A stretch of 64,000 bases of DNA. Source: Merluccius polli. Taxonomy: Eukaryota > Chordata > Actinopteri > Gadiformes > Merlucciidae. Positions 55,781-64,000 of this stretch are shown here, in pieces. The notes below the pieces were generated by a model. The model saw nothing but the letters and a program-made list of their open reading frames with translations, searched no databases and was not told the origin of the DNA. The stretch is taken from the NCBI GenBank assembly GCA_030340625.1, contig JAOPHQ010005728.1:1-64000 (forward strand), written 5' to 3'. A program made the translations under genes and the position numbers. Each line of letters begins with the position of its first letter. Position 1 is the first letter of the stretch.

Positions 55781-55933
55781 TAATGACACCACGAATACGG
55801 ACGTTTATCATCTTTTTTTAAATATATATTTGTTAAGAGGCCCCTGATTGGCCGAGGCCCCGGGCTGAAGCCCAGGTAAGCCCGTGCATTAAGGCGCCAC
55901 TGCCCAGACCTACGACCGTCGGGGGGGGCAGCC
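55781..55933. repeat. G-tract repeat tail
   Basis: GATTGGCCGAGGCCCCGGGC and CAGACCTACGACCGTCGGGGG are words of the same dispersed repeat. Confidence 0.6.
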
Positions 55934-56285
55934 CGTTCTCATCCCAACTCGTAATATACCGACGATTTGTCACGCCCCTAGACGTCTGACATTGACGCAA
56001 AAGGTACCCTCCCGCGTCTGTGTGAAACGATCTGGGTTCTCATAAACCCGTTTGCGGTGGTAAGAGACGAGCAGAGTCTACAGCGTCCATTCACTCCAAT
56101 AATAACCCGGTTACGGTGATAGATTACGCTAACCCTAACCCTCTGCTCGTCTCTTACCAACGCGAACGGGTTTATGAGAACCCCCAGATCGTTTCACACA
56201 GACGCGGGAGGGTACCTTTTGCGTCAGTATCAGACGTCTAGGGGCGTGACAAATCATCGGTATATTACGAGTTGGGATGAGAACG
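55934..56285. mobile_element. Foldback MITE with ~143-bp arms
   Basis: CGTTCTCATCCCAACTCG at 55934 is mirrored at 56285. Arms 55934-56076 and 56141-56285 are inverse with few mismatches; the 64-bp spacer contains AACCCTAACCC. G-runs lie on both sides. No target duplication is certain. Confidence 0.9.
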
Positions 56286-56304
56286 TGTTGGGGGGGGGGG
56301 GGGG

Positions 56305-56899
56305 TTCATCATTAACCCAGAACTCCCTTGGATTGGAGCATCCCCTGATGGTATGATTGCCTGCACTTGCCATGGAGACAGCGTTTTAGAAATAAAAATG
56401 CCCCTTCAAATCCAGGAACTGCTCCCTTATGGAAAGCTGCAGGGATTCTTCGTCTTGCCTTCGCTTAGGAGAAGATGGGGTCATGGCACTGAGACAAAAC
56501 CACAAGTATATGTATCAAGTGCAGGCCCAAATGCACATTGCAGAGGTGGGTTACTCTTACTTCATGGTTTGGACACCACAGGAAATTTTCACTCAGCAAA
56601 TTCCATATGATCCTGTCTTCTTCCATGATGCTTAGGTCAAAGTTGAGAATTTCATCAAGGTTGGAGTGCTACCTGAGCTGCTGGGGAAATGGTATACAGC
56701 CCCACGCTTTACTCCCAGAGACACTGCAGTCACAAATCAGCCACCTGAAGTGGGATGCTACTGCGGTAAACCTGCAGCCACAGATGACATAATTTGCACA
56801 TCTGGAAACTGTAGGCGAAAGCACTTTCACAAGAACTGCCTTAAGCTGACTAGGGTACCTAAGACATGGAAATGTGTGGAGTGCAGAAAACAAGTTTAG
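56305..56899 (+). pseudogene. ISL2EU accessory protein: YqaJ nuclease half and PHD finger
   Basis: The first frame reads LPWIGASPDGMIACTC then VLEIKMP: the D and E-x-K of the YqaJ/lambda-exonuclease fold. After a shift near 56440 it reads NHKYMYQVQAQMHIAEVGYS and FMVWTPQEIF, the conserved Q and final strand. A TAG at 56634-56636 interrupts, then VLPELLGKWY and a C4HC3 PHD finger (GCYCGK, IICTSGNC, KHFHKNC, WKCVEC) to TAG at 56899. YqaJ proteins are recombination-type exonucleases; PHD fingers read histone tails. The domain's N-terminal half is missing between 49.5 and 56.3 kb. Confidence 0.8.
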
Positions 56900-57168
56900 C
56901 ACTATTTTTTGTGTAAATGTATAATTGCCATGAGCATGCATAATAATAATAAACACATCACAGTGTAATGTAATTGAATGAGTACGATTTTTTTATTTCC
57001 AAACTCATTGGTTGTTCTCTCCCTTTTGTGATGTTTAAAAAAATGTTTTTAAAATGTTTAAAAAACAATTAACTCATGGTAACTCATAAGTAACAACCTT
57101 ATATTAAAAACACAGATGAAAATGTGTACATTGAAGCACTAGGGAACTCAATGTTACTGTTAATGTTT
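56900..57168. other. Convergent 3' intergenic region of ISL2EU
   Basis: AT-rich, with AATAAT/AATAAA-type words on both strands that could serve as poly(A) signals for the two converging genes. Confidence 0.45.
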
Positions 57169-58470
57169 CTATTCTGAGGGAACAACAGATGGACAAATGT
57201 TGCGCAGAGCACAGCACACTCTGACCATCTTGTCAAGAGATGTAGGCTCTCCTGGAGTTGCAGTCTGGCAAAGAGAAATGGGTATTGTGCTTTGTAAAAT
57301 GGTGTACTTGTTTCTAACAAGACCAATCACCCGTTCAACGTGGATTCGAACAGCTGATAGTCCCCTTGAATATTCAACTTCATTTGGATGCAGCTGTTGT
57401 TTCCCTCTAGTGAAGGCAGGTATTTTGAGTTGAGCACTGTACAATCCCACTGAATCTGCTACTGTGAACCCTCGATCTGCTAGGACCAAATCACCAGGTA
57501 CTAGATTTTCCAGGTATTTGCTGTTCTCTGTAATATGCCTGTCACTTCCTCGTCCTCCCCAACCATAAGACACAAATGATATGACTCCATGTGGAGTTAT
57601 TGATATCAAGAACTTGGCAGTATTGTGATGCTTATATTGGGAATATGTTTGTGCATGGGCTCTCAGGTTTTTAGGTTACTCAATGAAAATTTCAAAGCAG
57701 TCTATTATGGATGTACAATTTTTGTAATTACTATTTGGGAAACACATGGGTAAACTAATTAGACTCTGTTCCTTACTGGGCCACCATATGAATCTAGACA
57801 ATCTATCATGCAAGACATTTAATGTAGTTAAAAATTTGGCTCTAGGCTTTGACACATGGAATACATATACCAAGAAGTGCAGTCGTAAATCAGTCTCATT
57901 CTCATTAATGTCATTAAAAAGCTTTGAAAGGGAGACATTCCAGACAGTCCAACCTTGAGGAAGAAACAAAAGTGAAGACAACCATCAATTTGGGATAAGA
58001 TGGAAGGCCAGTTAAGTCCTGCACCATGTCATCATTGTCCTTGAAGCTTTCCTGACTGAAAGATAGCTTTCTCACCATTTCCCTGAGATGATACACCTCT
58101 AACCTCAGTGCATTACAGTCTTCTGTCAGTCTTCCCACTGTTGTTTGGCAGGCTTCATTAGAGCAGGCTTCACCACTCTCAGCATACACAGTGTCTTCTT
58201 GACAGTAACTGTGATCAGCAGTCTGATCTCTATCCTCCTGAGCCGAGGTATCTCCATCGTCATCAATCGGACTGCTGTTCTTGCTGGGTGCCACCACTCC
58301 AAGATCATTAGTCAGACACTCTTTCTTTTGACAGCTTGAGTTTGCTCAAATTTGCTGTAGCTGTTTATTTTTCTTTGCCTTTCCCCAGGTTTGAGATAAG
58401 CAAACAAACTGGGCACAGTCTGGGTTTAAAGGATTCTCACTCTTCTGACCTACAGTGGTAGAATGAGATA
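57169..58470 (-). pseudogene. ISL2EU transposase (THAP tail + DDE_4 core), broken
   Basis: Upstream (58380-58460) NPLNPDCAQFV resembles the end of a THAP DNA-binding domain. It is followed by a coiled-coil-like segment with RLEVYHLREMVRKL, LTGLPSYPKLMVVF, and after a frameshift near 57955 a helical region with FHVSKPRAKFLTTLNVLHDRL. The catalytic core reads CTSIIDCFEIFIE (first Asp), an in-frame TAA at about 57674, YGWGGRGSDRHIT, LVLADRGF (second Asp) and VRIHVERVIG (Glu). Last stop at 57169. The THAP zinc ligands were not seen. Two or more lesions make it inactive. Confidence 0.82.
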
Positions 58471-60604
58471 TGACACATTAATGAACAGTGTTTGACACAC
58501 AGACTTTAGCTCTACCAGAAATAAGTAAAGTTAATCTACTAAAATTAACTAAAGCAGTGTGGCAACATGTAGATAGTTGGCATGTTGACTGTCAGCTGTG
58601 CTGCATTCCCAACCAATCACGGTGGGAGACTGCCACATAAAGGCGGGTGTAAAGCACCTGTCAGCCTCTTGCTTGCCGGAGGCTGGGTCACGTCACTCCT
58701 GTGCGTCCTTCATTCCCGCTTCCGTGCGGTGACAGATGGGTTGCCGGCAGCGGCTGCATTTCTCCCGTATGTCGCCCATCCAGTGCTAATTTTAGTTATT
58801 GTTTTATAAAGGCTCGCTTGGGTGTTGTTGCTGGTTGTGCGCTGCTCACCGCTCCGTGTGCCACTCACTGTTCGTCACGGGTAGGTGCGTTCTTTCTGTT
58901 CCTTGTGTCCTCCCGTTTGGCGTTGCATGGCAACCTGTGTTTGTTTACAGGTCGCTTTCGAGTAGCTTCGATCCCTCTGCTCCACGCCATTTTGGCCGGG
59001 ACTACCTGACCAGTATGTAGTGCAGTGGTCTTAGCTTCCTCCTCCAGCCATTCGTAAGTTGCTCATTGTTTGTTTGTTGATTTGTTTGTTTTATTGTAGG
59101 GTGACTGACTGTAGCGGCAGCAGCGCCGGCTAAAGAACCGCTGCTGCTTTGCTTCTGCTGTTTCTTGACTTTTTTGCCTCATTTAAGAAATTATCTGATC
59201 ATTTAAGAAATTATCTGATCTCTTTGCCTCACTGGAACTGTTTTGTTTCTTCCTGTTGCTGCCTGGGCGAAGCAGTGACTCGGCAACGCTGTCCCTTTTA
59301 TTGTTGGTGCAGCCACATCTTAAAGCGTGCGTGTGCTTGTGTGAGAGAGGACAGTGCGGGAACATTTGATTTTGTTCCTTTGTGGTAATTTCTTTCATTT
59401 CAAAAGCTAGGGCTTGGATTCGTTAGCAAACATTGCCCCCCTGTGGTACTTGCATGTTACTATCACAAGCATAATGTTGAGGCCTGCCCAGAAGATTGCA
59501 AGTTTGCGGGAGCTTTTGATTTTGGTCAAACCTAATATATTTCTCATCATTTTGTTATTTTGTATTTCTAAAATAACACAATATTTATAATATTGTGCAT
59601 TCCATATTTTTTCTTGATATTACCCTAGCTCATTGGAACATTATTGGGTGTGTGATTCATTGCATTGGGACACATTTTGTTGTAACGCATCCTGTTTTGC
59701 TGTTTACATCGACACTGCCCTGATAATGTTGTAGTCTACTATAGTAAATTCTGAACGGATTGAAGGACATGTTTGTTTGCAAGGCAGAGGATACAATAAG
59801 CTTGTTGACGCTGATAACGATAAGGACTCGCGTTAGTTGTGGATTATAATTGTTTTGGATGAGGAGCATTCCAGCTGTCATTTAACTATTTCACCATAAT
59901 ACGGTAAGCAACTGTTGCATGCTTTTAGCAGAGATTATTTAATTTTATAGCAAAGAAATCTAATGGTTTTTGCTTTGAGATTTTTGATTAGGCTACCATT
60001 GATGTAACGTTAAAAGCGGTATTGGGGTGTGCAGGATAATGTATGGCTACAAGAATGACTGGAGGAGTGCAGGTCTCTTGCATTTTGATTCGTAACGTTA
60101 TAGCGATATTTTAAGTGCTCTGGTGGCTTTCTAATGAGCTAAACAGTCTCATCTGTATATTTTTGCGTTCAATTAGACATTTAAAAACGTTGGTTCTAAT
60201 AATAGCCCCCGGCCTCTCTTAGAGACCGGCCTTTATTTACCCCCGCCGACAGCGAGCCCGGCCAATGTTAGAGACCCGGCCACTAATGGAATACAGGCCA
60301 ATATTAGAGGATTTACGGTATATGTATTTATCTATTTATCTGTATAATCTGCTGAACAATCTCTTACTAGTCTCTCTCTACTCGTCTCTCTCAATGGTCT
60401 CAAGGCGGGCTTTGGTCTGTTGTCTCCCCGACGTGACGTCATGCAATACATTGTGGGGGAAATGAGAATCAATCCCAAACTGCTAAAATAGTAGCTACTT
60501 TTTCGTATTATATTACGTTTTGTGATACCCAACAACATCAAATACAATGAATAACAGTTTAAATGTTTATTACCAACAAGCAAATGCGCAAATTCATTAG
60601 AAAA
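58471..60604. other. Unassigned, possibly including a gypsy 5' LTR/leader
   Basis: 58600-58660 has a CCAATCA box and a CACATAAAGG TATA-like word, and T/G-rich transcribed-looking sequence follows to about 59130. This could be an LTR and leader for the gypsy genes downstream, but no LTR ends or primer site were found. A 20-bp unit (TTTAAGAAATTATCTGATCA) is duplicated at 59178-59220. 60200-60318 carries a piece of the R4-type element ending TTTACGGTA. 59420-60190 shows nothing. Confidence 0.35.
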
Positions 60605-61306
60605 TTAAACCTGCACCACGGCCTTTAAGTACCGCCCCACTGAAGAGCGTTTAGACCCAGCCAAGATCATTGTGGTGTTAGAGGAGCTTTATGGGTGTGC
60701 AGAGTCATATGTAGCTCTACAAGAGGCATTTTTCTTCCGACGGCAGCATGAGGGAGAGACTCTATTAGAGTTTTCCCTTGCATTGATGGGCCTCATGACC
60801 TCTTGTTACGGGACCAGTTTGTGGAGCATGTGCTGGATGGGTCCCTTCGTTGCGAGCTGAAGCAGTTTGTGCGCAGGCAGCCTACTGCTACCTTACTGGA
60901 GGCTAGGAGTGAGGCGATCAGGTGGGAACAAGAGGGCCTACCTGGAGGTGTTAGAGGTCGTAGTCATTCTGTTCCTTCTGTCTTTGGTGCTCAGTGTGTG
61001 GTCCAGGGCAGCCGTCAGGCAGGTGTCAGTTCGCCTCAAGCCTCGGAGCTGTGTGAGATGAGGGAAATGCTGAAGTTGCAGCAGGAACAGTTGAACCAAC
61101 TGACTCAGAGCATTTCCCGTCTGCAGGTCTCTCAGCAGCAAAGCCGACCAGCTTTTCGTGGTCCCATCATCTGTAGGAGATGTCAGCAACCAGGTCACAT
61201 TGCCAGGGAGTGTGATGGAGCTTGTGTTCCTGCCCGCACTCAGCCTTCTTTGCCGGTCCCTCCGCCAAGTAGGCCGTTCCACTCCGCCCAGTTGCCGGAA
61301 AACTAG
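60605..61306 (+). pseudogene. Ty3/gypsy Gag with CCHC zinc knuckle, N-terminus missing
   Basis: The capsid-like region starts without a Met (TEERLDPAKI, LEELYGCAESYVAL, FRRQHEGETLLEF), shifts frame near 60800, and continues LRDQFVEHVLDGSLRCEL, TATLLEARSEAIRWEQEG and a glutamine-rich linker. The knuckle CRRCQQPGHIAREC (61172-61213) has C-x2-C-x4-H-x4-C spacing. It ends at TAG 61304-61306. About 230 codons remain. Gag packages element RNA into particles. Confidence 0.85.
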
Positions 61307-62330
61307 CACCTGCCGAACTGCAGAGCCACAGTTCGGAGGGGGCAGTTACTGGCTCCGGTGTAGGTTCAGGTGCAGGTGACGTGGAAGTGTCCAAGCTCAT
61401 GTCATCTTGTCCTCATTTAGGTGTGAGGATGGGAGGGGTTGCGGTCTCTTGTTTGTAGATACAGGGTCTATGGTGTCAACTATTACTGAGTCCAAGAGCG
61501 GCTTAAATCTTGTCACTGGCTGCAGCTCAGAGCAGCCAATGGCCTGGCCATCCCTTACATCGGCTACTTAGAGCTGGATGTAGAGCTTTGTGGGAAGCTG
61601 TTGCCAGCCTGTGGGATTCTGGTGGTCAAGGACCCGCCTGATGGTGTATCTTCACAGGTTCCCAGTGTTTTAGGGATGAATGTTATCCGCAGGTGCTATG
61701 GGGAACTCTTTGGGCAGCATGGCTTAGCTTTGTTCGACCTGCCAGTGGTATCTGAGGCCCCTAAGCCCGTCATGCAGGCCCTCCAAAAGTGCCATGAAGC
61801 CAGTGTTACAGCTGATCGGGGAGCAGGGAAAGTCAAGCCACATAGTAAAAAGGCTTGTCGTATCCCGGGTGGCGTGATGAAGATTGTCGTGGCCACAAGC
61901 TCGGAGCAGTACTCTGGCACTGCTGTGCTCTTTGAGTCCCTAGACTCTGGCCTGCCCGCTGGGCTGCTTGCATCTCCTGCCCTGGTACCGGTGGTACAGG
62001 GCACAGCCTACATTCCCATCGTGAATGTAGGGTCTTCAGACGTGTTGCTTTACCCCCATGCTGTTGTTGGGACCTTAGTGGAGGTACGGGTGGTGAGTTT
62101 GCCTGCTGGTGTCACTGAGGTGCCACCCATGGTGGCTACAGTGGCTTCTCAGTCCGTTTCCCCACCAGTACAGGAGCAGATGGCAGCTGTGGAATTGGGT
62201 AATTTGCCTGTGGGAGCACAGGATAAGGTGAGGGCTCTTCTTGGCCAGTATCGTTCCATTTTTTCAGCTCAAGATGGGGACCTAGGGTGTACTGACCTGA
62301 TGTCTCACAAGATCCCGTCTCTTAGATGAT
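61307..62330 (+). pseudogene. Ty3/gypsy protease and pre-RT region
   Basis: After Gag, a frame reads LFVDTGSMVSTITE (61448-61489), the D-T-G active site of a retropepsin. The flap region shifts frame, then an open stretch 61601-62329 covers ILVVKDP, VPSVLGMNVIRRC and the linker before RT. It stops just before the RT start because of a one-base shift near 62325. Confidence 0.8.
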
Positions 62331-63149
62331 GTCCCTGTGCGGCAACGGCATCGCCGAATTCCTCCATCCGAGTACGAGGATCGTTAAAGATCATATTAAT
62401 CAACTACTGGGGGCTCAGGTCATTAGGGAGAGCAGCAGCCCATACGCCTCTCCAATTTTGCTGGTCAAGAAGAAGGACGGTAGTCTTCGTATGTGTGTGG
62501 ATTATAGGCTCCTGAATGGTACAACCAGGAAGGATGCCTTTCCATTGCCCCGCATCAACGACTCTTTAGATGCACTAACCGGTGCTCGTTGGTTTTCTAC
62601 CATGGACCTGGCTTGTGGGTACAATCAGGTCCCTGTGGCCGAGGCTGACCGTTCCAAGACGGCCTTTTGTACCCCCTTTGGCCTTTTTTGAGTGGAACCG
62701 CATGCCCTTTGGGCTTTGCAACGCTCCCAGCACCTTCCAGTGATTGGTGCAGCGGATTTTTGGCGACCAGCAGTGCCAATCCCTGCTTCTGTACCTCGAT
62801 GACAGTGGTTTTCTCCTCTACCATTGAGCAACATCTGGAGAGGTTGGGTGTGGTGCTGGGGCGTTTGCAGCACGAAGGGCTAAAGGTGAAACTCAGCAAG
62901 TGTGCCTTCTTCCAGCAGGAAGTGAGTTACCTGGGCCATGTTATTTCAGATAAGGGTGTCTCCACAGACCCCAGCAAGGTCAAGGCTGTCTCTAGCTGGC
63001 CCGCTCCTGCCACTCTCTCAGAGCTGCGTTCCTTCCTTGGTTTTGCCAGCTACTACCGCCGCTTTGTAGAGGGTTTTGCGAAGCTGGCGGCACCCCTGCA
63101 TAAGCTGGTGGCAGAGCTGGCAGGGGTGCTGCCAGCTCCAAGCGAGTAG
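62331..63149 (+). pseudogene. Ty3/gypsy reverse transcriptase, several frameshifts
   Basis: Motifs in order: VIRESSSPYASPILLVKKKD, LRMCVDYRLLN, FSTMDLACGYNQV (first catalytic Asp) and FCTPFGLF. A shift at the T-run near 62685 follows, then MPFGLCNAPSTFQ, a TGA, and YLDD at 62792-62803 (catalytic pair). After another shift come LGRLQHEGLKVKLSKC, VSYLGHVIS and LRSFLGFASYYRRF. The domain is full length but needs at least three frame changes, so it is inactive. Confidence 0.9.
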
Positions 63150-64000
63150 ATCAAACCGTCTCTGGTCTTTGGACAGAGGAGTGTCGCCATAACTTTGAGG
63201 CCTTGAAAACTTGTCTTACCACTGCACCTGTGCTGGCGTATGCCGACTTCACCCTCCCATTCATCCTGGAGGTGGACGCCAGTCTTGGAGCCGTATTATC
63301 ACAAGAACAGGATGGTATGGTTCGGCCCATAGCTTATGCGAGCCGTGGTTTGAGGCCCACTGAGCGCAACATGAGTAATTACAGCTCCATGAAGTTGGAG
63401 TTTTTGGCGCTCAAGTGGGCAATGACTGAAACGTTTAGGGAATACCTGTTGGGGCACAAATGTGTTGTTTACACCACAACAATCCCTTGAGTCATCTGTC
63501 ATCCGCCAAGCTCGGGGCCACTGAACAGCGTTGGGCAGCCCAGCTTGCGTCGTTTGATTTTGAACTCAAATATCGTTCGGGCCATAGCAATAAGAACGCA
63601 GATGCCCTTTCTCATCAGCATCCCCCTGAGGCACAAGACCTGCAAGCCATGGTCCATGGCACGTTGCTCCCCAAACCCCTACAGCAGGCCCTGCAGGTGG
63701 ACAAGGTAGATGCGACACAAGCCACTGTTGCAGCCTTGCCCCATCATCCCCCATCTGACATCGCTACGCTCCAGCGCACTGACCCAGTCATCCAGGAAGT
63801 CCTGGCTTTCTGGGCACGTAAACAGCGTCCCAATAAAGAGGAGCAGAAACAATTGTCTCAGTCAGCCTTGGTGCTGCTTCAGCAGTGGGACCGGTTGGTA
63901 GAAATGAATGGTGTGTTTTATCGCCGGGTTTTCCGGCCAGATGGGGCCGAAGTTGTGTTTCAGTTGTTGTTGCCTGCAGCTTTAAAAACAGATGTACTGA
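63150..64000 (+). pseudogene. Ty3/gypsy RNase H and start of integrase region, cut by window edge
   Basis: 63203-63490 reads PFILEVDASLGAVLSQ (first RNase H Asp), PIAYASRGL and MKLEFLALKWAM (Glu). After a shift come ATEQRWAAQLASFDF and YRSGHSNKNADALS (the late RNase H D-A-L-S block). The open frame continues with a linker and GVFYRRVF, the usual lead-in to the integrase HHCC domain, and leaves the window at 64000. Confidence 0.88.

Larger units (their letters stand above)
48031..58470. mobile_element. ISL2EU-type DNA transposon, exploded by nested insertions
   Basis: Two convergent genes define it: a plus-strand SWIM/YqaJ/PHD protein (48133-56899, in pieces) and a minus-strand THAP/DDE transposase (57169-58470). 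ISL2EU transposons are known to pair a DDE_4-type transposase with a YqaJ-nuclease protein. Roughly half of the 10.4 kb is foreign: two Incomer copies, hAT elements, a CXC-type gene, a G-tract repeat and a foldback. The left end may be near 48040 (CACGTGACTTTTTTTGTCC); no matching right terminus was found, so the borders are approximate. Confidence 0.7.

Noticed and set aside
56110..56145. Telomere-like AACCCTAACCC
   Set aside because: Fewer than three units, in the spacer of a foldback MITE; not a telomeric array.
58560..59130. Host promoter and first exon
   Set aside because: CCAAT and TATA-like words and possible splice sites occur, but no coding exon follows; an LTR/leader of the nearby gypsy is at least as likely.

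Overview
The window is vertebrate, almost certainly ray-finned fish, nuclear DNA. Three spliced exons on the minus strand fit pik3c2a (class II PI3-kinase C2-alpha) with matching intron phases, and nearly everything else is transposable elements of teleost type: hAT, Tc1/mariner including the DD36E Incomer family, ISL2EU, Penelope-like, Rex3/RTE, CR1/L2-type LINEs, Ty3/gypsy and tRNA-derived SINEs. There are no prokaryotic operons, CRISPR arrays or rRNA genes. Most reading frames in the window are chance or TE-derived.

Layout. 1-5.9 kb: a ~5.3-kb composite bounded by hAT-like ends, holding a Penelope-like GIY-YIG remnant and a 15-18 bp minisatellite. 6.1-10.4 kb: a hAT MITE with a perfect 8-bp duplication, a Tc1 foldback and a hAT with a BED-finger remnant. 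10.7 kb: pik3c2a exon (Ras-binding region). 10.8-40.3 kb: one 29.4-kb pik3c2a intron with a LINE ORF1 remnant, a CXC cysteine-rich remnant, a near full-length LINE (14.4-18.8 kb), an intact Incomer element (19.4-20.6 kb), a gypsy integrase remnant interrupted by a LINE and hATs, nested elements at 25.8-26.9 kb, and two inverted copies of a 0.45-kb element with 9-bp duplications. 40.3 and 45.0 kb: the two preceding pik3c2a exons, with Rex3 and a 1.9-kb hAT between them. 45.1-48.0 kb: LINE tail, SINE and hAT MITEs. 48.0-58.5 kb: an exploded ISL2EU element with convergent genes (SWIM/YqaJ/PHD protein on +, THAP/DDE transposase on -), split by two Incomer copies, hAT elements, a CXC-type gene and a 143-bp-arm foldback. 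60.6-64.0 kb: gag, protease, RT and RNase H of a frameshifted Ty3/gypsy element running off the right edge.

The host gene is the only non-mobile gene I can support. The window's interest lies in how its introns accumulated layered insertions, many with readable target-site duplications, one with an empty-site comparison, and one apparently intact transposase. I see no new defence or metabolic system. The least explained items are the 9-bp-duplication elements, the dispersed G-tract repeat and the CXC-type gene beside the ISL2EU genes. Family names rest on reading translations and termini from memory, not on searches.
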